This document shows positions 1-5,552 of a stretch of 7,082 nucleotides of DNA, one piece after another. The notes under the pieces are model-generated. The model ran no database searches. It was not told the origin of the DNA and saw nothing but the letters and a program-made list of their open reading frames with translations. The DNA lies in assembly GCA_900550825.1 (NCBI GenBank), contig URTZ01000102.1, positions 1 through 7,082 of the forward strand. Reading direction: 5' to 3'. Within the stretch, counting starts at the first letter, position 1; each line of letters starts with the position of its first letter. A program made the translations under genes and the position numbers. Source of the DNA: an uncultured Collinsella sp. (GTDB lineage: Bacteria; Actinomycetota; Coriobacteriia; Coriobacteriales; Coriobacteriaceae).

Positions 1-2837
1 CCAAAACGGGCGGATGCCACCTGCTTGATGGCGGAATTCTTGGAGTCACCGTTGGCCAGCGGGGTCTCGCGACGCGGATCCTCGCCGCCCTCGCCCGAGT
101 TGGAACGACCGTGCAGGCGGTTCATGGCGATGGCCATGCACTCGTGCGCCTCTTTGCTGATGGAACCGTACGACATGGCGCCGGTGTTAAAGCGACGGAC
201 GATGTTGAGCGCGGGCTCCACCTCGTCGAGCGAAACCGGCGTGCGACCGTTGGCATTAAAGTCCAGCAGGTCACGCAGGCGCACGGCACGGCCGGTGCGG
301 TGCAGGCGGGCGCTGTACTCCTTAAAGGTGTCGTAGCTGTCCTCACGGCAGGCGGTCTGCAGCAAGTAGACAGTCTGCGGATCGATGAGGTGATCCTCGC
401 CGCCGAGCGGGCGCCACTTAGTCAGACCCAGTGTGGGCAGCTGATCGGGAGCCGGGCTCTTAAGGATGGCGAGCGCGGCGTCGTAGCGTTCGTTCTGCTC
501 GCGCTCGACGTCCTCGACACCCATACCGCCCACACGGCTCACCGTGCCGGCGAAGTACGCGTTGACGAACTCGGGCGTAAAGCCCACGGCCTCGAAGATC
601 TGCGCCGAATGGTAGCTCTGCACCGTGGAGATGCCCATCTTGGACATGATGGAGACGATACCCGCCGTCGCGGCCTTATTGTAGTTGTCGATGCCCTGCT
701 CGGCCGTCACGTCCAGGTCGCCGCGCGCCGCCAGATCGCGAATGCACGCATGCGCGTTGTACGGATAGATGCCGCTCGCGGAGTAGCCCACCAGCGCCGC
801 AAAGTCGTGCGGAGACACGGCATCGCCGCACTCCACCACGATGTCGGCAAAGGTACGCACGCCGGCGCGGATCAGGTGGTTGTGCACGCAGCCCACAGCG
901 AGCAGCGACGGCACGGGCACCTCGCCCGCAGCGGCACGATCGCTCAGCACCACGATGTTCACACCGTCGCGGACCGCAGCCTCAACGTCCTCGGCAAGCT
1001 GCTTAAGCGCAGCCTGCAGCGCGCCCTCGCCGGCGTCGCGGCGGTAGACGGCACGGAAGCGACGGGTCTTAAAGCCCACGCGGTCGATGGCGCAGATGCG
1101 GTCGAACTCCTCCTCGTTGAGCAACGGGCGCTCCAGGCGCACCAGCTGGCAGGCCGTGCGGGAGTCCTCGAGCAGGTTACCGTGGTTGCCCAGGTAGAGC
1201 GTGGTCGAGGTTACCATATGCTCGCGCAGGGCATCGATCGGCGGATTCGTGACCTGGGCGAACAGCTGATAGAAGTAATCGAAGAACGAACGCGTCTTCT
1301 TGGACAGGCAGGCCAGCGGCGCATCGATACCCATCGAAGCGAGCGGTGCCTTGCCCTGCTGGGCCATGGGGCGCACGACCTCGTCAACATCATCCCAGTG
1401 ATAGCCGAGCTTGGCCATACGCACGGCGGTAGGCACCTCGTCGTCCTCGGCGGGTGTTGCCGCAACGGGCTCATCGAGCGCGTCGACGGTCAGCGTCTCC
1501 TCGGCAATCCAATCACGGTAGGGCTTTTCCTTGGCGTAACGGGCACGCAGCTCGTCGTTGTAGATGACGCGACCGCGGGCAAAGTCGACCTCGAGCATCT
1601 GGCCCGGCCCCAGACAGCCGCTCGTCAGGATGTTCTCGGGGCTCACCTCGATGGTGCCCACCTCGCTTGCCAGCATAAAACGACCGTCGCGCGTCACATA
1701 GTAGCGGGCGGGACGCAGGCCGTTGCGGTCGAGGGCAGCACCCAGGGTACGGCCGTCGGTAAAGGCGATGGCGGCCGGGCCGTCCCAGGGCTCCATGAGC
1801 ATGGACTGGTAGGCGTCGTAGGCGCGGCGCTCCTCGCTCAGGCTGTCGTTGTGGTCCCACGGCTCGGGCAGCAACATGGACGCGGCACGCGTGAGCGGTC
1901 GACCGTTCATGACCAGGAACTCAAGCACATTGTCCAGAATCGCGGAATCGGAGCCCTCGCGGTTGATGATGGGCATCACGCGCTCAAGATCATGCTGCAG
2001 CACGGGGCTGTACAGGTTGGGCTCGCGGGCGCGGATCCAGTTGACGTTGCCCTTGAGGGTGTTGATCTCGCCGTTATGGATGATAAAACGGTTGGGGTGC
2101 GCGCGTTCCCAGCTGGGCGTGGTGTTGGTGGAGTAGCGCGAGTGGACGAGCGCCACGGCCGTCTTGACGGCGGCGTCGTTGAGGTCGATGAAGAAGCGGC
2201 GCATCTGCGTGGCGACGAGCATGCCCTTGTACACGATGGTGCGCGAGCTCATGGAGCACACATAGAAGATCTTGTCGCGCAGGGCGAACTCAGCGTCGGC
2301 CTTCTTTTCGATGGTGCGGCGGCACACGTACAGGCGACGCTCAAAGGCATCGCCGGCGGGCGTGTCGTCCGGACGGCCCAGGAAGGCCTGCAGGATGGTG
2401 GGCATGCAGGCGCGGGCCGTCTCGCCCAGGTCGTGCGGGTCGACCGGCACCTCGCGCCAAAAGAGCAGCGGCACGCCGGCCTCGGCGCAGCCCTCCTCAA
2501 ACACGCGGCGGGCATCCTCTACACCCTTGTCGTCCTGCGGGAAGAACAGCATGGCCACGCCATAGTCGCCCTCTGCCGGCAGAATCTGGCCGCACTTTTG
2601 AGCCTCTTTACGGAAAAAGTGATGCGGAACCTGGAATAGGATGCCGGCACCGTCGCCGGTGTTCTTCTCGAGTCCCGTACCACCGCGGTGCTCCAAGTTA
2701 ACCAGAATGGACAGTGCATCGTCCAGAATCTGGTGATGGCGCTCACCGTTGATATCGGCAAGCGCGCCGATGCCACATGCATCGTGGTCGAATTCGGGGC
2801 GATAAAGGCCCTGCTGCTGAGCGGAATCTGCCTGCAT
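1..2837 (-). CDS. gltB: Glutamate synthase large subunit, N-terminal part (runs off left edge)
   Basis: Large (alpha) subunit of glutamate synthase, which turns 2-oxoglutarate plus glutamine into two glutamates in the cytoplasmic GS-GOGAT ammonia assimilation route. The visible part is 945 codons; family members are about 1,500 residues, so roughly a third is missing beyond the left edge. The start ATG (2835-2837) follows a GGGGAGGA ribosome site by 5 nt. A 20-residue propeptide precedes Cys21 in DACGIGAL, the expected N-terminal nucleophile of the class II glutaminase domain (about 21-430). HSRYSTN begins at residue 232 and HNGEIN at 254, both glutaminase active-site motifs. The central domain follows, then the start of the FMN/2-oxoglutarate domain (FNTGAMSYGSISKEAHE, GRSNSGEGGED, and IKQVASARF at the edge). 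The 3Fe-4S cysteines and GXGXG domain lie outside the window. No frameshift was seen in the stretches read, which share one frame. The small subunit gltD is not visible. Confidence 0.97.
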   Translation of the reverse strand, partial: MQADSAQQQGLYRPEFDHDACGIGALADINGERHHQILDDALSILVNLEHRGGTGLEKNTGDGAGILFQVPHHFFRKEAQKCGQILPAEGDYGVAMLFFPQDDKGVEDARRVFEEGCAEAGVPLLFWREVPVDPHDLGETARACMPTILQAFLGRPDDTPAGDAFERRLYVCRRTIEKKADAEFALRDKIFYVCSMSSRTIVYKGMLVATQMRRFFIDLNDAAVKTAVALVHSRYSTNTTPSWERAHPNRFIIHNGEINTLKGNVNWIRAREPNLYSPVLQHDLERVMPIINREGSDSAILDNVLEFLVMNGRPLTRAASMLLPEPWDHNDSLSEERRAYDAYQSMLMEPWDGPAAIAFTDGRTLGAALDRNGLRPARYYVTRDGRFMLASEVGTIEVSPENILTSGCLGPGQMLEVDFARGRVIYNDELRARYAKEKPYRDWIAEETLTVDALDEPVAATPAEDDEVPTAVRMAKLGYHWDDVDEVVRPMAQQGKAPLASMGIDAPLACLSKKTRSFFDYFYQLFAQVTNPPIDALREHMVTSTTLYLGNHGNLLEDSRTACQLVRLERPLLNEEEFDRICAIDRVGFKTRRFRAVYRRDAGEGALQAALKQLAEDVEAAVRDGVNIVVLSDRAAAGEVPVPSLLAVGCVHNHLIRAGVRTFADIVVECGDAVSPHDFAALVGYSASGIYPYNAHACIRDLAARGDLDVTAEQGIDNYNKAATAGIVSIMSKMGISTVQSYHSAQIFEAVGFTPEFVNAYFAGTVSRVGGMGVEDVEREQNERYDAALAILKSPAPDQLPTLGLTKWRPLGGEDHLIDPQTVYLLQTACREDSYDTFKEYSARLHRTGRAVRLRDLLDFNANGRTPVSLDEVEPALNIVRRFNTGAMSYGSISKEAHECMAIAMNRLHGRSNSGEGGEDPRRETPLANGDSKNSAIKQVASARF

Positions 2838-2842
2838 CGCGA

Positions 2843-2850
2843 TCCTCCCC
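2843..2850 (-). promoter_or_regulatory. Ribosome binding site of gltB
   Basis: The minus strand reads GGGGAGGA five nucleotides before the gltB ATG. This strong Shine-Dalgarno match supports the start at 2837 and the 20-residue propeptide before Cys21. Confidence 0.85.
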
Positions 2851-2916
2851 TAGGTGTTAGACAGTCAGTTGACTAGGCATACTAGAAGCATCACCGGTCC
2901 GTTGTGTTTCCCGCCC

Positions 2917-2926
2917 GTTTCGAAAC
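2917..2926. repeat. 10-bp perfect palindrome GTTTCGAAAC upstream of gltB
   Basis: A perfect dyad lies 80-89 bp upstream of the gltB start codon. Its size and position would suit a dimeric regulator, but no particular family can be named from ten bases, and one such palindrome can occur by chance. Confidence 0.3.
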
Positions 2927-3021
2927 AATCGCGTAACGCACGCCCTACGAGTGGACACCGCCGACCTCAAGGGCGACAACATAGGCCCCAAGTTCGGCCT
3001 GCAAACTCACCTCTTCAAACA

Positions 3022-3044
3022 TCTCAATCTGTAACAGTAAGACC
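3022..3044 (+). repeat. Repeat copy A, TCTCAATCTGTAACA core, upstream of mntH
   Basis: The 15-base core TCTCAATCTGTAACA is repeated exactly at 4487-4501, downstream of mntH. Similarity continues into GTAAGACC here versus CGTAAGGCC there, so 22 of 24 aligned positions agree with one inserted base. The inner ten bases (3027-3036) also have a perfect reverse complement at 3062-3071. Function unknown. Confidence 0.7.
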
Positions 3045-3061
3045 CAATTTCCATCCCTAGT

Positions 3062-3076
3062 TGTTACAGATCAAGA
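3062..3076 (-). repeat. Repeat copy B, TGTTACAGAT in inverted orientation
   Basis: The plus strand reads TGTTACAGAT (3062-3071), the exact reverse complement of 3027-3036. The following CAAGA resembles the TGAGA found at the same place in copies A and C when these are read on the minus strand. Copies A and B together form a 10-bp inverted repeat with a 25-nt spacer. Confidence 0.6.
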
Positions 3077-3134
3077 CATTTCGGCAATCCCCTTTCACCA
3101 GCCTATCCAAATACAACAATTTTGTTAGTCTTGG

Positions 3135-3163
3135 TTAACTTTTTAGCCTAAAACAGGTATCCT
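3135..3163 (+). promoter_or_regulatory. Probable mntH promoter
   Basis: TTAACT (3135-3140) as -35 and TATCCT (3158-3163) as -10 are separated by exactly 17 bp; each matches the sigma-70-type consensus at 4 of 6 positions. It lies in the most A/T-rich part of the gap and would start transcription about 30 nt before the mntH ATG at 3200. Confidence 0.5.
3141..3153. promoter_or_regulatory. Candidate metalloregulator operator in the mntH promoter spacer
   Basis: TTTTAG-C-CTAAAA is a perfect 6-1-6 dyad that fills most of the spacer between the proposed -35 and -10. Its TTAGCCTAA core resembles half-sites of DtxR/IdeR/MntR-family operators (TTAGG...CCTAA type). Binding there would block RNA polymerase, as expected for manganese-dependent repression of mntH. 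The regulator gene is not in the window and its identity is inferred. Confidence 0.4.
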
Positions 3164-3199
3164 TTGCGGCGTCAAACAAACGACACGCAGGAGCGCACC

Positions 3200-4456
3200 A
3201 TGCTCAACCATCTCAAACATCATTTTGGCTCCCGACGCACCGGTGGTCACGGAGGCCTAGACATTGCGCGGCACATCGGCCCCGGGCTGCTCGTGACCGT
3301 CGGCTTTATCGATCCGGGCAACTGGGCCTCAAATATGGCCGCGGGCTCGCAATTTGGCTACGCGCTGCTGTGGGTGGTCACGCTGTCCACGATTATGCTC
3401 ATCGTGTTGCAGCACAACGCCGCACACCTGGGTATCGCAACGGGCGCCTGTCTTGCCGAAGCCACGACACGCTACCTCCCCCGTTTCGTTGGACGCACGG
3501 TGCTCGCCAGTGCCTACCTCGCGACCATCGCCACCGCTATGGCCGAGGTCCTGGGCGGCGCGATCGCGCTCCAGATGCTCTTTGGACTGCCCGTGCGCGC
3601 CGGCTGCGTCATCGTGGCCGCGGCATCGATGGCAATGCTCATGACGAACTCCTACAAGCGTGCCGAGCGCTGGATCATCGCCTTCGTCGGCGTGGTAGGA
3701 CTCTCGTTTTTGGCCGAGCTTGCGCTGGTCAAGGTCGACTGGCCGCAAGCCGCCACAAGCTGGATCACACCCCGTATGCCCACTGGCTCTGCCGCGATTA
3801 TCGTGAGTGTCCTGGGTGCGGTCGTTATGCCCCACAACCTCTTTCTACACTCCGAGGTCATCCAATCCATGCACTTCGAAGGCCAAGGCGAGCAGGTTAT
3901 CGAAGAGCGTCTGCGCTATGAGCTCTTCGACACGCTCTTTTCGATGGGCGTGGGCTGGGCAATCAACTCGGCCATGGTCATCCTGGCCGCAACGACCTTC
4001 TTTGCGCACGGCATTGTCGTAGACGACCTCGCCGTCGCAGCGGACACGCTCTCCCCCATTCTGGGCCCAGCAAGCTCGACAATCTTTGCGGTGGCGCTGC
4101 TGTTTGCGGGCCTCTCGAGTAGTGTGACGGCAGGCATGGCGGCAGGCACCATCACCGCGGGCATGTTCGACGAGGAATACGACATCCACGACCGACATTC
4201 CTCGATTGGGGTGGCGGCATGTTTCGTCGGCGCAGTGGCGGCGTGCCTGGTCGTCCCGAATCCTTTTGAGGGTCTCATTTGGAGCCAGGCGCTGCTGTCG
4301 CTTCAGCTACCGATTACGGTCTTTGTGCTCATACGGCTCACCAGCTCACGCCGCGTCATGGGCAAATACGCCAACTCGCGCCCGCTCAACGCGCTGCTCG
4401 TAGGGATCGGCGTCATCGTGACGATTCTCGACATCGTGCTGCTAACGGGGATGTAA
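3200..4456 (+). CDS. mntH: Nramp-family Mn(II)/Fe(II) transporter MntH
   Basis: Inner-membrane, proton-coupled importer of manganese and other divalent metals, 418 residues and about 11 membrane helices. The ATG at 3200 follows AGGAG (3189-3193) by 6 nt; an in-frame TTG at 3164 is rejected because it abuts the proposed -10. Helix 1 carries the signature DPGN (Asp38, Asn41) and helix 6 carries AVVMPHN (Ala207, Met210), together the Nramp metal site; Met210 argues for transition metals rather than magnesium. MAEVLGGAIALQMLFGLP follows near residue 114, and the late SQALLSLQLP motif is also typical. In that third-helix motif the residue three before Glu116 is Ala113, where I expect Asp in most Nramps. 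The gene stands alone, diverges from gltB and converges on the rubredoxin gene. Confidence 0.95.
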   Translation: MLNHLKHHFGSRRTGGHGGLDIARHIGPGLLVTVGFIDPGNWASNMAAGSQFGYALLWVVTLSTIMLIVLQHNAAHLGIATGACLAEATTRYLPRFVGRTVLASAYLATIATAMAEVLGGAIALQMLFGLPVRAGCVIVAAASMAMLMTNSYKRAERWIIAFVGVVGLSFLAELALVKVDWPQAATSWITPRMPTGSAAIIVSVLGAVVMPHNLFLHSEVIQSMHFEGQGEQVIEERLRYELFDTLFSMGVGWAINSAMVILAATTFFAHGIVVDDLAVAADTLSPILGPASSTIFAVALLFAGLSSSVTAGMAAGTITAGMFDEEYDIHDRHSSIGVAACFVGAVAACLVVPNPFEGLIWSQALLSLQLPITVFVLIRLTSSRRVMGKYANSRPLNALLVGIGVIVTILDIVLLTGM

Positions 4457-4486
4457 TTGGGATGGCGTGGCCGTCCAGATATAACG

Positions 4487-4510
4487 TCTCAATCTGTAAC
4501 ACGTAAGGCC
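4487..4510 (+). repeat. Repeat copy C, TCTCAATCTGTAACA core, downstream of mntH
   Basis: Exact 15-base match to 3022-3036 in the same orientation, with the neighbouring bases also similar. With copy A it brackets mntH as a direct repeat. It starts 31 bp after the mntH stop codon, so it would lie in the 3' untranslated part of the mntH transcript. Confidence 0.7.
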
Positions 4511-4534
4511 GTTTTAAACCGTCAGATAAATCAA

Positions 4535-4569
4535 AAGGGTCCCAGCCGGAATATCCAGCCGGGACCCTT
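4535..4569 (-). terminator. Intrinsic terminator for the rubredoxin transcript, perhaps bidirectional
   Basis: A hairpin with 15-nt arms (AAGGGTCCC paired to GGGACCCTT at the base, two mismatches further in) and loop AATAT. Read on the minus strand it is followed by TTTTGATTTA, so it best serves the rubredoxin gene 40 bp upstream. On the plus strand no T-run follows, yet it is the only strong hairpin after mntH and may also stop that transcript. Confidence 0.75.
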
Positions 4570-4609
4570 GGACAGAGCTCTGTATGGCTAATCGCCGTGT
4601 GTCTACGAG

Positions 4610-4753
4610 TTACTCCTCGACGAGCTCAAACTGATCGGGACCGACGCCGCAGACCGGGCACACGTAGTCCTCGGGCAGCTCGGGCGTGTCGACCTCAACC
4701 TCGTAACCGCAAACGACGCACACGAACTTATACGTCTTCTTCTCCTCAGCCAT
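4610..4753 (-). CDS. Short rubredoxin (47 aa)
   Basis: Small cytoplasmic one-electron carrier with an Fe(Cys)4 centre. The protein begins MAEEKKTYKFVCVVCGYE and ends VCPVCGVGPDQFELVEE. The four ligands are Cys12, Cys15, Cys32 and Cys35 in two CxxC knuckles (CVVCGY and CPVCG). Only 16 residues separate the knuckles; classical 52-54 residue rubredoxins have close to 30, so the middle segment is shortened, as in rubredoxin domains of multidomain proteins. The ATG at 4751-4753 is preceded by AGAGGAG (4760-4766) at 6 nt. The gene lies 89 bp downstream of the flavin reductase gene on the same strand with no terminator between, so the two may be co-transcribed, although a promoter candidate lies between them. 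Likely partners are the flavin reductase and a flavodiiron protein or rubrerythrin elsewhere (inference). Confidence 0.92.
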   Translation of the reverse strand: MAEEKKTYKFVCVVCGYEVEVDTPELPEDYVCPVCGVGPDQFELVEE

Positions 4754-4797
4754 GATGCTCTCCTCTCGAACGTGACTGGTGATGTACTTCGCTTATT

Positions 4798-4825
4798 AGT
4801 ATATGTTCTCAATAAAATAATGCAA
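4798..4825 (-). promoter_or_regulatory. Probable promoter of the rubredoxin gene
   Basis: On the minus strand TTGCAT (4820-4825) and TATACT (4798-4803) are spaced by 16 bp in a markedly A/T-rich stretch just after the flavin reductase stop. This would give a leader of about 38 nt and allow the rubredoxin to be transcribed independently. Confidence 0.5.
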
Positions 4826-4842
4826 GTGTTTTTACAACAATT

Positions 4843-5346
4843 CTAGCCTTGATAGGACGAGGCCTTCGGAGGCGTCTTGCCCTTCAGGACCTTGTGGTAG
4901 TAGTCGTAGGTGAGCGGCGTCTCGTCGCTCAGGCGCTCGGCGTCCTCGACCTCGCCGATAAACAGCAGATGCGTGCCCACATCCACAGTGTCGATCAAAC
5001 GGCAGCTAAACAGGGCCGCCGCGTGCTCGGGCACATAGGGCATGCCCAGAGCCGTCTCGCGGGTCTCGTACTTGGCAAACTTGTCATAATCGCTGCTGGT
5101 GCGGAACCCAAAGTTACCGATGTAGAGCATGTCGGCGGTCTGATCGATCACGGTCAGCGCGAACGCTTTGGCCGCGGCAATGACACCCGAGGTGACGTTG
5201 TCCTTGTTCACGGCAACCGAAATGCGCGGCGGCATGGACGTCACCTGCACCGCCGTGTTGATGACGCAGCCGGCGCGCAGCCCGTCTGCCGCGGCGCTCA
5301 CCACGTACAGACCACTCGGCATGGTAAAGAACGCAGTTTTGTCCAT
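4843..5346 (-). CDS. Flavin reductase-like FMN-binding protein (Hrb N-domain type)
   Basis: A 167-residue cytoplasmic protein of the flavin reductase-like/flavoredoxin (DIM6/NTAB) family, which binds FMN and passes electrons from a pyridine nucleotide or another carrier. Visible family features are the start MDKTAFFTMPSGLYVVS, QVTSMPPRISVAVNKDN (about 39-55), IGNFGFRTSSDYDKF and the C-terminal VGTHLLFIGEVEDAE followed by PLTYDYYHK and TPPKASSYQG. From memory this closely follows the N-terminal domain and linker of Moorella high-molecular-weight rubredoxin, where a rubredoxin domain continues from this point; here the chain stops and the rubredoxin is the next gene. The ATG at 5344-5346 has GGGGAGT (5354-5360) 7 nt upstream. 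The same frame stays open to 5538 through the repeat, but that extension has no family similarity and is not taken as coding. Confidence 0.88.
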   Translation of the reverse strand: MDKTAFFTMPSGLYVVSAAADGLRAGCVINTAVQVTSMPPRISVAVNKDNVTSGVIAAAKAFALTVIDQTADMLYIGNFGFRTSSDYDKFAKYETRETALGMPYVPEHAAALFSCRLIDTVDVGTHLLFIGEVEDAERLSDETPLTYDYYHKVLKGKTPPKASSYQG

Positions 5347-5397
5347 AACGATCACTCCCCTAACCCGGGCTGGTACCTCATGGATGTATGTACCCAC

Positions 5398-5431
5398 AAA
5401 AAAGGCGACGCCCACAACGGACGCCGCCTTT
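5398..5431 (-). terminator. Intrinsic terminator between smpB and the flavin reductase gene
   Basis: AAAGGCG (5401-5407) pairs with CGCCTTT (5425-5431), with further partial pairing inside. On the minus strand the hairpin is followed at once by a run of six T residues. It most simply ends the TPR gene-smpB transcript. It lies 52 bp upstream of the flavin reductase start, so if that gene's promoter is further upstream the hairpin would sit in its leader. Confidence 0.8.
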
Positions 5432-5473
5432 GAGATATATGTGTCAAAACAGCAAGCAAGATGAGACGCCCGC

Positions 5474-5540
5474 AGTTGCGGTGAAATAGGGACTGAATAG
5501 CCCCTCAAACAGGCAAAACAGTCCGTATTCCACCGCAACT
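5474..5540. repeat. 67-bp imperfect inverted repeat (REP/MITE-like stem-loop)
   Basis: The 22-nt arms 5474-5495 (begins AGTTGCGGTGAAATAGG) and 5519-5540 (ends TTCCACCGCAACT) pair at 20 of 22 positions around a 23-nt loop. In minus-strand RNA one of the two mismatches (5484/5530) becomes a G-U pair, leaving only 5489/5525 unpaired. The loop may form a small inner hairpin (CCT/AGG). No T-run follows on either strand, so it is not a standard terminator. It starts 12 bp past the smpB stop. I have an impression that similar GTTGCGGTGAAATAGG palindromes recur in Collinsella genomes, but only one copy is in this window. Confidence 0.8.
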
Positions 5541-5552
5541 TATGAAAGGTGG

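Larger units (their letters stand above)
2838..3199. other. Divergent gltB/mntH intergenic region
   Basis: This 362-bp gap carries the regulatory DNA of two divergent genes and no convincing coding sequence. On the gltB side a possible -10 (minus-strand TAGTAT, 2879-2884) has no good -35, so the gltB promoter is not assigned. Small palindromes are visible: AGTCA-GT-TGACT (2863-2874), GTTTCGAAAC (2917-2926) and GCGT-A-ACGC (2931-2939); any could be an operator. A 10-bp inverted repeat lies at 3027-3036 and 3062-3071. The stretch from about 3075 to 3160 is clearly richer in A and T than the rest and contains the mntH promoter. The middle (2940-3020) is GC-rich and shows only a weak AGGCC/GGCCT hairpin. 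Confidence 0.7.
4457..4609. other. Convergent mntH/rubredoxin gap
   Basis: This 153-bp gap separates convergent genes. It holds repeat copy C (4487-4510), an intrinsic terminator hairpin (4535-4569) and a perfect 12-bp palindrome ACAGAGCTCTGT (4572-4583). No coding sequence is evident. Confidence 0.7.
5347..5552. other. smpB to flavin reductase gap
   Basis: This 206-bp gap contains a long imperfect inverted repeat (5474-5540), an A/T-rich stretch with minus-strand TTGACA (5442-5447), a terminator hairpin (5398-5431) and the flavin reductase ribosome site. No tmRNA gene is present, although ssrA sits near smpB in many bacteria. No promoter with two good elements could be assigned for the flavin reductase gene. 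Confidence 0.65.

Noticed and set aside
111..2639. 842-codon open frame on the plus strand across gltB
   Set aside because: It is fully antisense to a frame with unmistakable glutamate synthase motifs. Its protein is rich in His, Val, Gly and Arg with no recognisable domain, as expected from the complement of high-GC codons.
2854..3060. 68-codon frame in the gltB/mntH gap
   Set aside because: There is no ribosome site, no recognisable composition or motif, and it overlaps the regulatory palindromes.
3164..3199. Upstream TTG start for mntH adding 12 residues
   Set aside because: It directly abuts the proposed -10 element, has no ribosome site, and the ATG at 3200 has AGGAG at proper spacing and a normal family start.
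3329..3921. Long frames on both strands within mntH (168 aa minus, 183 aa plus)
   Set aside because: They overlap a clear Nramp coding frame, and their products are Arg/Cys/His-rich shadow sequences.
5347..5538. 64-residue N-terminal extension of the flavin reductase frame
   Set aside because: It would translate through a terminator and the inverted repeat, has no family similarity, and the ATG at 5346 has a good Shine-Dalgarno.
5474..5540. Inverted repeat as a rho-independent terminator
   Set aside because: Neither side is followed by a T-run, the loop is 23 nt, and a better terminator lies further downstream at 5398-5431.
5347..5552. tmRNA (ssrA) next to smpB
   Set aside because: No tRNA-like ends and no tag-peptide frame are visible, and the gap is too short for a tmRNA of usual size.
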